A stretch of 64,000 nucleotides of DNA from Pseudomonas syringae KCTC 12500 (lineage in GTDB: Bacteria > Pseudomonadota > Gammaproteobacteria > Pseudomonadales > Pseudomonadaceae), in contig NZ_AYTM02000002.1 in NCBI RefSeq assembly GCF_000507185.2, positions 5,553,501 to 5,617,500 of the forward strand, written 5' to 3'. The notes beneath the pieces were generated by a model. That model was not told the DNA's origin. It searched no databases and worked only from the letters and a program-made list of their open reading frames with translations. Shown one piece after another: positions 53,444 to 61,466 of the stretch (the stretch's first letter is position 1; every line of letters begins with the position of its first letter). The translations under genes were made by a program, and so were the position numbers.

Positions 53444-54703
53444 TCACTCGCCGGGGATTTTTTTCTCTGTACACGCGGGGGCCGCTGCGACTTCTTCCAT
53501 GGCTTCGCGCAGCATCCTTTGTACCTCTCCCGCTTCGCGCGCGGCATATACACGGCCACCGGTATTTTCAGCGATACAGTTTGAAAGTTTGCTATCGCTG
53601 ATATTGACAACATTGATCCGCAATCTTGGCTGCTGACGGGCGATACGGGCGGACACCTCGCAAGCGTTTTGCCCACAACCGTCCTCGCCATCGACAAACA
53701 TGACCACCAAGGCATCTTTAAAACGCCCGTCCACCAGACTTGCCGCCTTGATAAGGCTGGCGACTAATGGCGTGCCCCCGTCTGCGCTGAGTTTTCCAAC
53801 CCCGGCCAGCAATTGCTGACGCGCATCACGCTGGAACACGCCTTGATCGACCGTGCCCTCACAGCCTTGAAAAGTGATCAAGCGTGTATCAACGTCTGGG
53901 TGCAGTTGCCCGAGCATCGCGCCAAAGGCTTGCTTGGCGACAGTCAGGCGAGTCGGTTCAGCCAGCACGCGAGCTTTTCTCGGGTTGTCGGCGGGGAGCG
54001 CGCCACCGACCTGATACATCCAGGCCTCGTCTTCAGAAGACGTATCGATGTTCAGATTCATCGAGCCGGAAGTATCCAGCACCACGGCAAAGTCAGGGGC
54101 GGGCACACCCTGTGTGCATGAGTAATTACCCATAGGGGCCGTGTTGAACACGTTCCATACGCTCCCGCGCCATGCCCATAGCAGCCACAGTAGTATCAAC
54201 AGTAACGGCAGCAATAGCAGCAAAACCGGAATACGCAGCCACCATCGCCTTGATGCCGGGCTGGCGAGTGATGACACTGGTAATGTCGACGGGATTGCAG
54301 GGGCCACTGGCTGCGCCATACCCCAGCGGATGACTACAGGCTCGTCATTGAGACTATAAAGGTTGTTCAGCGCAGGGGCGCCGACAAGCGTACGAAGGCT
54401 ATTGGCCTCATCAGCTCTATCGCGCGCCTGCAGCTCATCCGCCAACTGCACAATGGCTTGCTGGCGCTGCAGGTAGCGTGCGAGCAACGCCTGTTGCGCG
54501 CCAGCGTCGAGGCTGTGATACGGCAGGGGCTGACCGCCTAGTTCAGACCACCATTGCAGCGTGCCGTCGGTACCCGCACGCGGAATGGCAAACAGGCTGG
54601 ACACGCTGGGCGGAAATTGGCGACGCAGCAACGCAACCTTGCTCTCCAGTGTGTTCAGCAGCTCGGCAGGGTGGGACGTGGCGTCGATAGTGATGCGTTG
54701 CAT
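53444..54703 (-). CDS. Membrane-anchored VWA-domain protein (419 aa)
   Basis: Function unknown. The N-terminal 150 residues form a soluble domain (with PPSVSSLFAIPRAG and WWSELGGQPLPYHSL) that I do not recognise. A single strong membrane helix follows at about 157-178. The rest (about 204-400) is a von Willebrand A domain with the MIDAS start DTSGSM at 210-215, a Thr in DTRLITF and Asp in VMFVDGEDGCG, so metal binding looks intact. The C-terminus has CTEKKIPGE. With its helix in the middle, the VWA part probably faces the periplasm, where such domains mediate protein binding. It is the last gene of the minus-strand operon, 55 bases after the lipoprotein gene, and is separated from it by a terminator-like palindrome. 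A second palindrome, GGGACCGGTCCC, touches its start codon (54704-54715), leaving no clear ribosome-binding site. Confidence 0.8.
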   Translation of the reverse strand: MQRITIDATSHPAELLNTLESKVALLRRQFPPSVSSLFAIPRAGTDGTLQWWSELGGQPLPYHSLDAGAQQALLARYLQRQQAIVQLADELQARDRADEANSLRTLVGAPALNNLYSLNDEPVVIRWGMAQPVAPAIPSTLPVSSLASPASRRWWLRIPVLLLLLPLLLILLWLLWAWRGSVWNVFNTAPMGNYSCTQGVPAPDFAVVLDTSGSMNLNIDTSSEDEAWMYQVGGALPADNPRKARVLAEPTRLTVAKQAFGAMLGQLHPDVDTRLITFQGCEGTVDQGVFQRDARQQLLAGVGKLSADGGTPLVASLIKAASLVDGRFKDALVVMFVDGEDGCGQNACEVSARIARQQPRLRINVVNISDSKLSNCIAENTGGRVYAAREAGEVQRMLREAMEEVAAAPACTEKKIPGE

Positions 54704-54725
54704 GGGACCGGTCCCGGATCAGATA

Positions 54726-54741
54726 AGGCCCCATGGGGCCT
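54726..54741 (-). terminator. Terminator-like palindrome between lipoprotein and VWA genes
   Basis: AGGCCCCATGGGGCCT is a perfect 16-base palindrome, of the shape seen in Pseudomonas factor-independent terminators. On the minus strand it is followed by TTAT. It may partly uncouple the last VWA gene from the operon. Confidence 0.55.
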
Positions 54742-54758
54742 CTGAAGATATTTACGCT

Positions 54759-55259
54759 TTATTCGTAACCCAGACTTAGCTGCAGTCTGGAAACCTTCTG
54801 CTGCAGAGCTTTGAGTTCTTGCTGGCGTGCCTCGACCACTGCCGGGTCGGCACTGGCGACAACCTTTTTCTTGTCGGCCATCTGTTTTTCAAGATCTGCG
54901 ATCTGTTGTTGCACCTGCGCCTTGTCGGCATGCCGGGCCTTGAGCTGGCTCAAGAGCTTGCTCATTGAACTGTCCAGCGTCGCCTGTTGCCTTTGTTGCT
55001 CGGCAAGGCTCTTGCTGGTCGAGTGTCGCTGCTCTTGCAGGGCGTTGTACACGTCGCGAAAGGAGGCGTTTTCAGCGCGTGCATCGGTCAGCGCCTGCTC
55101 GCGTTTGCGGACCTGATCGCTGTAACCACCGGAATGGTCGCAGTTCATCTTGGTGATCAGGCTCGCCTCGGCGTTGTTTGAATCACAGCTGCCGGGTTGA
55201 GTGGCACAACCGGCCATAAGCAACAGGGCCGAGCTGGCAATCAGTGCTCTAATATTCAT
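54759..55259 (-). CDS. Coiled-coil outer-membrane lipoprotein (166 aa)
   Basis: Function unknown. A lipoprotein signal peptide ends in LLMAGC with Cys18 as the lipidation site and Ala next, which favours the outer membrane. After a short Cys- and Asn-rich start, nearly the whole mature protein is charged and heptad-like (QEQRHSTSKSLAEQQRQQ, then VQQQIADLEKQMADKKK and ELKALQQKVSRLQLSLG), so a long coiled coil is likely. It starts seven bases after the neighbouring coiled-coil lipoprotein, and the pair may form a periplasmic fibre or scaffold for the operon's ABC transporter and VWA proteins. No named family was recognised. Confidence 0.82.
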   Translation of the reverse strand: MNIRALIASSALLLMAGCATQPGSCDSNNAEASLITKMNCDHSGGYSDQVRKREQALTDARAENASFRDVYNALQEQRHSTSKSLAEQQRQQATLDSSMSKLLSQLKARHADKAQVQQQIADLEKQMADKKKVVASADPAVVEARQQELKALQQKVSRLQLSLGYE

Positions 55260-55266
55260 GTTCAGT

Positions 55267-56004
55267 TCAACCCAATGTGATGGCTTGGCGCTGGCTGTAA
55301 AGGCCGTCCACTTCTTTTTGCAAAGACGCGACCTTGCTGTTCATTTTGCTGATATCACCGTCGATTGCAGCGACCTGTGTGCCGCCACTATTGGCGCGCT
55401 CAAGGTCAGCGGTCTTCTTGTATTCCGCTACTTTGGAACGCATGCCGGTCAGGTCTTTATTCATCTGAGCCAGGTTGCTGTCGACACTGGCGATCTCTTG
55501 CTGAGCCTTGGCTTTGTCCAGAGTCTTGGTTTTGATCGATTTCTGAATACCTGCGATGCGCTCTTTGTCGTCGTTGATAACCTGCTGCAGCGTGTACGTA
55601 CGCTGGGCAACTTTTTCGGTGTCGGCTTTTACATCGTCACTCATCAACTGCAGGCGTTGGGTGGTGTCGGAATACTTGCTGCGGCGGTAGTCATAGTAAT
55701 AGTTCGCCCCCATAGCGACGCCGCAAGCAGCAATACCCGCCACAACCATGCATTTTACCTTGTCGCTGGGACTCGCAACGGCACAGGCCAGAATACCTAC
55801 GCCTGCAGCAGCCGCGCAGGCGGTGAGGCCAGAAGTAGAGAAAAATGACGAATCGGTACTTTTGGTCAGACGTGGATCGGGGGCGGTGCCTGAGCCAAGC
55901 AGGCTGCTGCCAGTGCCATTGTTGGCGCAGCCGGACAGCACCATACTGACGGAGATGATCAGGCCCAACATGGCCCTCGGCAGATGACGACGTACATGTT
56001 CCAT
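55267..56004 (-). CDS. Coiled-coil lipoprotein with Ala/Gly/Cys-rich hydrophobic segment (245 aa)
   Basis: Function unknown. The signal MEHVRRHLPRAMLGLIISV runs to VLSGC, with Cys26 as lipid attachment and Ala next. Residues about 55-98 form two hydrophobic, small-residue-rich stretches (ACAAAAGVGILACAVA and CMVVAGIAACGVAMGANYYYDY) that resemble glycine-zipper hairpins. They contain five cysteines. The remaining 140 residues are heptad-like coiled coil. The ATG at 56004 has AAGGAG nine bases upstream, the best ribosome-binding site in this operon. It lies 32 bases after the SUMF1-like gene. Such a domain order suggests a membrane-inserting hairpin tethered to a periplasmic stalk, which is inference. 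Confidence 0.82.
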   Translation of the reverse strand: MEHVRRHLPRAMLGLIISVSMVLSGCANNGTGSSLLGSGTAPDPRLTKSTDSSFFSTSGLTACAAAAGVGILACAVASPSDKVKCMVVAGIAACGVAMGANYYYDYRRSKYSDTTQRLQLMSDDVKADTEKVAQRTYTLQQVINDDKERIAGIQKSIKTKTLDKAKAQQEIASVDSNLAQMNKDLTGMRSKVAEYKKTADLERANSGGTQVAAIDGDISKMNSKVASLQKEVDGLYSQRQAITLG

Positions 56005-56036
56005 ACTGTTGCTCCTTGATTAATCCTGACGACGAA

Positions 56037-57584
56037 TTACTGGACTGCCTTACAGCGGTTCAGCCATGCATCGGTGTCTATTTTCTGGGTTTTCAGAAAA
56101 GCCTGTTGATTGACCCAGTGGGTCTGCAAATAAGGCTTGAGCTCCTTGAGCTGTTCGTTGGGACTGATGATTTCGCCCATGACCGGTATTTGCCGCGCCA
56201 GCAAAGGCTCTCCGTAGAGGGTCGCGGAATCTACCAGGCTACTTGCGTAGTAGCGGCTTAGCTTGTGCAGTCGGTCTTTTTGCTCGTCGAGCTTGCCTTT
56301 ACGCATCGGGCAACTGGCATCCTGCTCGGCGGCAGAGCAGTTGAGTGCGTAGTTTTTCTGCAGGAAGTCGAGGTATTTGCCATCGTCGAGCATTTTCGTG
56401 CACAGAAAGGCACCAAGATTCAGGCTGGCGCGAATCGCCTGATCGCGAGTTTCCTCCTGTTGCTGGTTACTCGCGCGCAACTGGTTTTCCAACGCTTTGA
56501 GCTTTTCTTTCAATGCTTCGTCGGATACGCCCGAGGCCAACGTTCCAAGCGTCTGCACGGCATTCTTGTCCTCAGTTTGGCCAGCCTCTCCACTGCCGGT
56601 GCCAAGCTTTTTCCAACTGCTCTCGATGCTGCTGACACGCTCGCGGGAGGTCAACGTGCTGGACGCCAATGCCAGGCGTACGCCAGTGGTTTTGCTGGTG
56701 GCTGCGGCTTTTGCATCATAGTAGTTGCGCTCTTTGCGCAGCGAACTGCGCAGCTCGCCTTGCGCTGTGCGGTAGTCACCGCCGCGCACTACATAGCCGC
56801 CAGCCTGGCCATGTTGGCGGTCAAGCTTGTTCAGTCGGAACGGCTCGAACATCATCTCGTCGACATTGCCAAGCATGTCGTGCAGACCAAGCGGGTTCGG
56901 CTTGAGCAAACCGGCCAGTTGCAACTGACCATTGGAAGATTGCGTCCCGGCGAACCATTCGTAGGCGTTTAAGCCTTCCGGCATCGGGTACCTCAGGTCA
57001 CGAAACTCCGCAGTACTGACGCTCAAGCCTCCGCGCGCCGCAAACTCCCACTCGACCTCAGTCGGCAAGCGTAAAAACCCAGCTATACCATCTTCTTTCG
57101 GCAGTTTGTCTGCGGCATTTTCGCGTAGCCAGACATTGTATTTATCGGCGGCGTCCATAGCCTGTATCCAGCTCAACGAGACTATGGGCAAGCGCTGCTT
57201 GTTCGACGGTGTCGGACATTCTGCCTGTGTTAGTGCGCTGTATTGCAGCGCAGTCATCTCGTACTTCGCCAACAGGTAGTAACGTGATTTAGCGTCTTTT
57301 TCGTTAGTGAAGCTGCCTGCAATAAAGGCCGGACGAGTCTGTTCTACGTAGCCATATTCGGCGTTATCGCCACCGATATTGATTGGATAATCATCAAGCG
57401 GACCGGCCAGCGGGATAAATACCTTGCGAAAGACCATGGCGCCATCACACGGCATAGGCAGCACTACGTCTTCAGCGTCAGGCATCGGGTTGTAGAGTTT
57501 CTCATCCCAAGTCGCGGCAAACGTCTGAAAACAGATCAGGGTGAAGGGTAGAAAGAGCACCTGGCCCCAGTATTTAGAGTTCAC
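56037..57584 (-). CDS. Secreted SUMF1/FGE-like protein with coiled coil (515 aa)
   Basis: The frame extends upstream to 57794, but that part overlaps the permease gene. I choose GTG at 57584, which has GGAGAG about eight bases upstream and gives a signal peptide (NSKYWGQVLFLPFTLICFQTFA). The start overlaps the permease stop by 11 bases. The central part has the hallmarks of the formylglycine-generating-enzyme/SUMF1 (C-type-lectin-like) fold: YEMTALQYSAL, LPIVSLSWIQAMDAADKYN, RLPTEVEWEFAARGG, GLHDMLGNVDEM and VVRGGDYRT. The paired catalytic cysteines expected after the GG of true FGE are missing, so it is probably a binding protein and not an oxidase. A heptad-like stretch (EALKEKLKALENQLRASNQQQ) and a Cys-containing helical C-terminus follow. 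Its partner is probably the VWA or lipoprotein products. Confidence 0.85.
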   Translation of the reverse strand: MNSKYWGQVLFLPFTLICFQTFAATWDEKLYNPMPDAEDVVLPMPCDGAMVFRKVFIPLAGPLDDYPINIGGDNAEYGYVEQTRPAFIAGSFTNEKDAKSRYYLLAKYEMTALQYSALTQAECPTPSNKQRLPIVSLSWIQAMDAADKYNVWLRENAADKLPKEDGIAGFLRLPTEVEWEFAARGGLSVSTAEFRDLRYPMPEGLNAYEWFAGTQSSNGQLQLAGLLKPNPLGLHDMLGNVDEMMFEPFRLNKLDRQHGQAGGYVVRGGDYRTAQGELRSSLRKERNYYDAKAAATSKTTGVRLALASSTLTSRERVSSIESSWKKLGTGSGEAGQTEDKNAVQTLGTLASGVSDEALKEKLKALENQLRASNQQQEETRDQAIRASLNLGAFLCTKMLDDGKYLDFLQKNYALNCSAAEQDASCPMRKGKLDEQKDRLHKLSRYYASSLVDSATLYGEPLLARQIPVMGEIISPNEQLKELKPYLQTHWVNQQAFLKTQKIDTDAWLNRCKAVQ

Positions 57585-58797
57585 GCAGACTCTCCGCAGG
57601 TTGAATTCGGATGGCTCGGGTGGCACCTGCCAGCGCGACCAGCGCTGAAACCACCAACGCAAGCGCCAGTGCGGCAAGGCCGTGAAAGGGGGTGATCTGG
57701 CAAATGAAACCGCCGGTGATGCGCTGGCCGCCCAGCAGGTGATTGAACGCCTCACTACCCGCAAAGTAGAAACCCAGTCCTCCCAGGTAGCCAACCGCGG
57801 CCAGCAGCAATGCCTGCAGAACCAGATAACCCGCCACTGCGGGGGCTGTGAACCCCATCAGCCGCAGCAATGCGAGGCTGCGGCGTTTGCGATCAATGTT
57901 GGCGAGGAAGGCACCTATAAGCGAAGCGATACAGCCCAACAAAGCGGCCCCGGCGATAACCCCGAAGATCACGCCGAGCACATGATTGATGGCTTTTACA
58001 TTGTCGATATCAGCCAGCCGGCTTCCTGTTTCGATATGTTGAGCATTCAACCAGCGCTCCAGTGGCGCGACGCTGTCGATATCACGGGCGTACAGACGGG
58101 CGCGGGCGTAGCGGGGCGTCAGATGCTCGTCTGCCTGGCCGCTGGTGGCGCCCAACGCAGAAATTGCAAAACCGTCCCGAAAACGCTCCAGCTGCAGCAA
58201 GAGATCGGGATGAGCAAATGCGGCAGGTCGCGAAAAGCTGGCTGCCGGCAGAATATCGATCAGGGTCAGGGTAGCCTCGCCACGCTCGGATACCCCGTCG
58301 AGACGCCGCTGAACGACCAGGCGCAGAGTGTCGCCAACGGCCAATATCAGACGTCTGGCAGCTGCTTCGCTGAGAATGACCTGGTCGGGCAGAAGCGCAC
58401 TGGCATGCTTACCCAGCAACGGATCGCCGAGCCCTGTTGGCAGGATTTCCGCATTGTCTACAAAGCGACCACCGCTGCCGATGAGGTCGGCCTGGGTGTT
58501 AAGCGAGCGAGTCATCCCAAGGGCAAAGCCGGTTTCGGGTCGCTGCTGAAGACTACTGAGCCACCGTTCGTCGTAGTTGCCGCTGCTGAGCAACTTGATC
58601 TCCAGGTTGCGCGGGTCACGCAACAGTTCTGCCTGCAACTGGCCGACCACGCCGTGTTTGAGCCCGAACAGCAGTAACAGCGGGGCGATGACGGCGACCA
58701 GCGAAGCCGCAATGCACAGCGACACTTTGCGGTCATGCCACAAGTCTGCAATGGCCAGGGTTGCCAGAAGGCCGAGGCGCTCAAAGGGACGTTTCAA
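57574..58797 (-). CDS. FtsX/MacB-type ABC permease (407 aa)
   Basis: This is the inner-membrane partner of the ATPase encoded just upstream; their genes overlap by 17 bases. One membrane helix lies near the start (VSLCIAASLVAVIAPLLLLFGL, about 25-46). A periplasmic domain of about 200 residues follows, and then three helices (about 275-300, 325-350, 375-395) with the family end GATRAIRIQPAESLREL. This four-helix topology is that of mechanotransmitting ABC systems (MacB, FtsX, LolCDE), which move or activate envelope proteins rather than import nutrients. The substrate is unknown; the two lipoproteins downstream are candidates. The stop is TAA at 57576-57574. Confidence 0.88.
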   Translation of the reverse strand: MKRPFERLGLLATLAIADLWHDRKVSLCIAASLVAVIAPLLLLFGLKHGVVGQLQAELLRDPRNLEIKLLSSGNYDERWLSSLQQRPETGFALGMTRSLNTQADLIGSGGRFVDNAEILPTGLGDPLLGKHASALLPDQVILSEAAARRLILAVGDTLRLVVQRRLDGVSERGEATLTLIDILPAASFSRPAAFAHPDLLLQLERFRDGFAISALGATSGQADEHLTPRYARARLYARDIDSVAPLERWLNAQHIETGSRLADIDNVKAINHVLGVIFGVIAGAALLGCIASLIGAFLANIDRKRRSLALLRLMGFTAPAVAGYLVLQALLLAAVGYLGGLGFYFAGSEAFNHLLGGQRITGGFICQITPFHGLAALALALVVSALVALAGATRAIRIQPAESLREL

Positions 58798-59473
58798 AAC
58801 GCGTCACTCCAGGCAGGCTGACGGCATTCAAACGGGTGATGCCAAAGCTGTTCACCAGTTGCCAATCGTGCGAAACAATAAGAGCACTCAAACCCAGCTC
58901 ACCGACCAGGCCCAATAACAGCTCGAACAGCTGACGGGCGTTATGTGGATCCAGGGCAGCTGTAGGTTCGTCGGCGAGTATCAGGCGCGGCTGATGGGCA
59001 ATGGCGCGCACGCAGGCCACGCGTTGACGTTCGCCGATAGACAGAGCCTGCGGAAATTGGTCCAGCAACGTCTCCAGGTGCAGCGCAGCAATGGCTCGTT
59101 CAACGTGATCACTTTTGCTGGCCAGACCCAGTAGCCGACGGGGCAGATTGATGTTGTCCCGGGCGTTGAGAAACGGCAGCAGTCCGCCGCTTTGCAGAAC
59201 AAAGCCTAATGATCGCGCTCTTACATCAGCCAGTGCAGGTTGATCATCAGCCTTAAGCAAAGCCGCGATGTCCATACCATCAAGGCAATAGTGCGCGACG
59301 CTTTCAGGCGCCAGCAGCAAGCCAAGAGCCTCGAGCAGGGTGCTCTTGCCGCAACCACTTTCGCCGGTAATCGCCATGACCTGCCCACGAGCCAGACTCA
59401 GCTCGGGCAGCTGTACCCGATGTGCCTGTACGCCGCTCCCTCGCTGCACATTCAGTCCTTTGATCCGGAGCAT
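58781..59473 (-). CDS. ABC transporter ATPase, LolD/MacB type (230 aa)
   Basis: Cytoplasmic ATPase with Walker A GESGCGKST (37-45), Q-loop in GFVLQSGGLLPFLNARDN, signature LSIGERQR (G-to-I change from LSGGQ), Walker B LILADEPTAALD and switch His in IVSHDW. Length is normal for the family. It starts one base after the VWA gene stop and overlaps the permease gene by 17 bases. It powers the FtsX-type permease encoded next. Confidence 0.9.
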   Translation of the reverse strand: MLRIKGLNVQRGSGVQAHRVQLPELSLARGQVMAITGESGCGKSTLLEALGLLLAPESVAHYCLDGMDIAALLKADDQPALADVRARSLGFVLQSGGLLPFLNARDNINLPRRLLGLASKSDHVERAIAALHLETLLDQFPQALSIGERQRVACVRAIAHQPRLILADEPTAALDPHNARQLFELLLGLVGELGLSALIVSHDWQLVNSFGITRLNAVSLPGVTRFETSL

Positions 59474-59474
59474 G

Positions 59475-61466
59475 TCAGGGCATCATTTCCAGTGGTACCG
59501 GATAGACGTTGTCACGGGCATCACTGCCCTCGGCCAACGGCACCCAGCGGTCCACATCTGCGTTGTATACCTGGTAATGGCGCAGCTTGGTCGACAGGGT
59601 GCGGATGAATTTCTCCTGAGCGAGACCATCCCAGCTTTTCCAGGTTTCTTCATCGAGGTTGAGGACTTCACTGTGGTAAGGCAGATCGTCCAGGTATTCT
59701 CCCAGCACACCCAGTTCCGAGAGCTTGGCAGTACCGTCCTGCTTAAGCTGATTGGGATCGGTCCCCATGGTGGCGGCAACCGAGCGTAACCGTTCGAACA
59801 TTTCGCTTGGCGAAATAAGGCCTTCATTGGCGGCATCAAGAATTTTCTTGAGCACGTCACTGAGGTCGCTGAGCTGTGACTTGGTCAGCAGGACCCGCAC
59901 ATCGGTGGTCGGGACGTTCTGCTTGATCGGGTCGCGGTCGGCAATCCATGCTTGGAAGACTGGCGGTGCCTGGGCGCCGGTTTTTTCTCCGAGATAAGCC
60001 AGGCGCATGGCATGACCTATAAGAGCAGCATCATCGAGCATTTTCTGCTCGGCAGGCGCGGCCTTGGAGTTCATTGCACTTCCAATAGCGTCGTCGCCCA
60101 TGTAGGCGGCTTTGACCTGACCGGTGATAGCGCTGGCCAGCGCGTCGACCTTGCTGCCAAAGGCATCCAGATCACCTGCATCAACCGGGTAATAAAGCGA
60201 GGTGTTGGTGCCCGTGTAAGTGGACAACGCCTGATACTGCGCTTCTGCCTTGGCGTGGTCCTTGGCACCTGCCGCCGTCTTCAGGTGCAGGGTGTAAATG
60301 GCGACGCCCGGGTTGCTGGCTTCGATCCGTACCTGCTCGGCGTTCAGCCCGGTCCCGGATAGCTTGTCATCGCCATCCAGCGCGCCCGCATCGGTGATCA
60401 ATACCACATAGCGCGCACCGAACGGGCTCCAGTCGACCTTGTCGATGGCTTGCATGACACCGGCGTAGGAGTCTTCATTGAAGCTCTTGCTCGACACTTT
60501 GGCCTGTTTCAGGTCCGCGGCTTTGGCAAGGAAATCCGCACCGTCTTTTACGGTATTGGGGTCGGCATACATCTTGGTCACGTATTCCAGCCCTGGCACA
60601 GCCTGGGTACTGGAACGAAATGCCACCAGACCGAACTTCACCTGCCGCCCGAGGTTCTCTTTGGCAATCTGCGCGTATACCTTGCTGATCGCTTCTCGGG
60701 TCCGCTCGATGTAGGGGTCCATGGAAATGGTCGAGTCAATCACGAACACTACCGCGGCACTGAACTCTTTGAGCTGGCTGGTGGCGTTTGCCACTGCCTG
60801 CGCCTGGCCCGGACTCGCTCCGGACTGGGCCTGTTGAGCAGCTGCGGCTGTAACTGCATCAGCCTTGCTCACCGACGCCACATTGAGGATGCGAGTGCGA
60901 AAACCCGCTTCGGTCATGACTTCTTCGCCGCTGAGAACCGGCAGCAAATAAAACTGCTTCTGCATGTCGATGAAGTATTCCGGCTCTTGGGCCAGCACGC
61001 CTGGTGCCACTGTGCTTTGTTTGAGCTTAGCGCGTAGCGGTGCGACAAGGCTTACCGGATCCGGTGCATCCAGAATGCTTTCAAGCGTTTTGCGTTCTTT
61101 GAAAAACATCAACCGGTCGCGATTGGCCGGGTTGGTGAATGCGAGGGTGAGCTGCATTTTCCAATCCACGGTGCATGCTGTCGGCAGCCAGCCGGAGATT
61201 TTGCCGAAGCTGTCCGGGCCGACCTTGATCCAGTCGGCATTGCCTGGATTGGCATGCTCGTAAACATAGAAACGACTGAAAGGAGGCTGCTCGGCACCGG
61301 CAGGGCCGCCAGCGGCTGCACTCAGGTGGCAACCCGGAGTCGTAAGCACGCGCTGGAACAGGGTCTTTTTGCCTTCCTGCAACAACGGTTTGTCGGCCGC
61401 CGAGGCCCAGCCGGACCCCAGACACGCGCAGGCTATGAGGGTCAGTGAAAAATTACGCACTGTCAC
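59475..61466 (-). CDS. Secreted VWA-domain protein (663 aa)
   Basis: Function unknown. A Sec signal peptide (MTVRNFSLTLIACACLGSGWASA) is followed by an N-terminal domain of about 200 residues, a Gln/Ala-rich linker (about 203-230) and a VWA domain (about 236-440). The MIDAS starts D-S-T-I-S at 244-248, where the usual pattern is D-x-S-x-S, so the middle residue is Thr. Other VWA landmarks are VKFGLVAFRSS and YVVLITDAGALDGDD. The C-terminal 200 residues are helical and unassigned. It is translationally coupled on both sides: it overlaps the preceding gene by four bases (ATGA) and the ATPase starts one base later. It is likely a periplasmic binding or assembly factor for the transporter. Confidence 0.85.
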   Translation of the reverse strand: MTVRNFSLTLIACACLGSGWASAADKPLLQEGKKTLFQRVLTTPGCHLSAAAGGPAGAEQPPFSRFYVYEHANPGNADWIKVGPDSFGKISGWLPTACTVDWKMQLTLAFTNPANRDRLMFFKERKTLESILDAPDPVSLVAPLRAKLKQSTVAPGVLAQEPEYFIDMQKQFYLLPVLSGEEVMTEAGFRTRILNVASVSKADAVTAAAAQQAQSGASPGQAQAVANATSQLKEFSAAVVFVIDSTISMDPYIERTREAISKVYAQIAKENLGRQVKFGLVAFRSSTQAVPGLEYVTKMYADPNTVKDGADFLAKAADLKQAKVSSKSFNEDSYAGVMQAIDKVDWSPFGARYVVLITDAGALDGDDKLSGTGLNAEQVRIEASNPGVAIYTLHLKTAAGAKDHAKAEAQYQALSTYTGTNTSLYYPVDAGDLDAFGSKVDALASAITGQVKAAYMGDDAIGSAMNSKAAPAEQKMLDDAALIGHAMRLAYLGEKTGAQAPPVFQAWIADRDPIKQNVPTTDVRVLLTKSQLSDLSDVLKKILDAANEGLISPSEMFERLRSVAATMGTDPNQLKQDGTAKLSELGVLGEYLDDLPYHSEVLNLDEETWKSWDGLAQEKFIRTLSTKLRHYQVYNADVDRWVPLAEGSDARDNVYPVPLEMMP

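Noticed and set aside
57585..57794. N-terminal extension of the SUMF1-like gene
   Set aside because: It overlaps the permease gene and is Trp/Arg-rich shadow sequence. GTG at 57584 with GGAGAG upstream gives a signal peptide.
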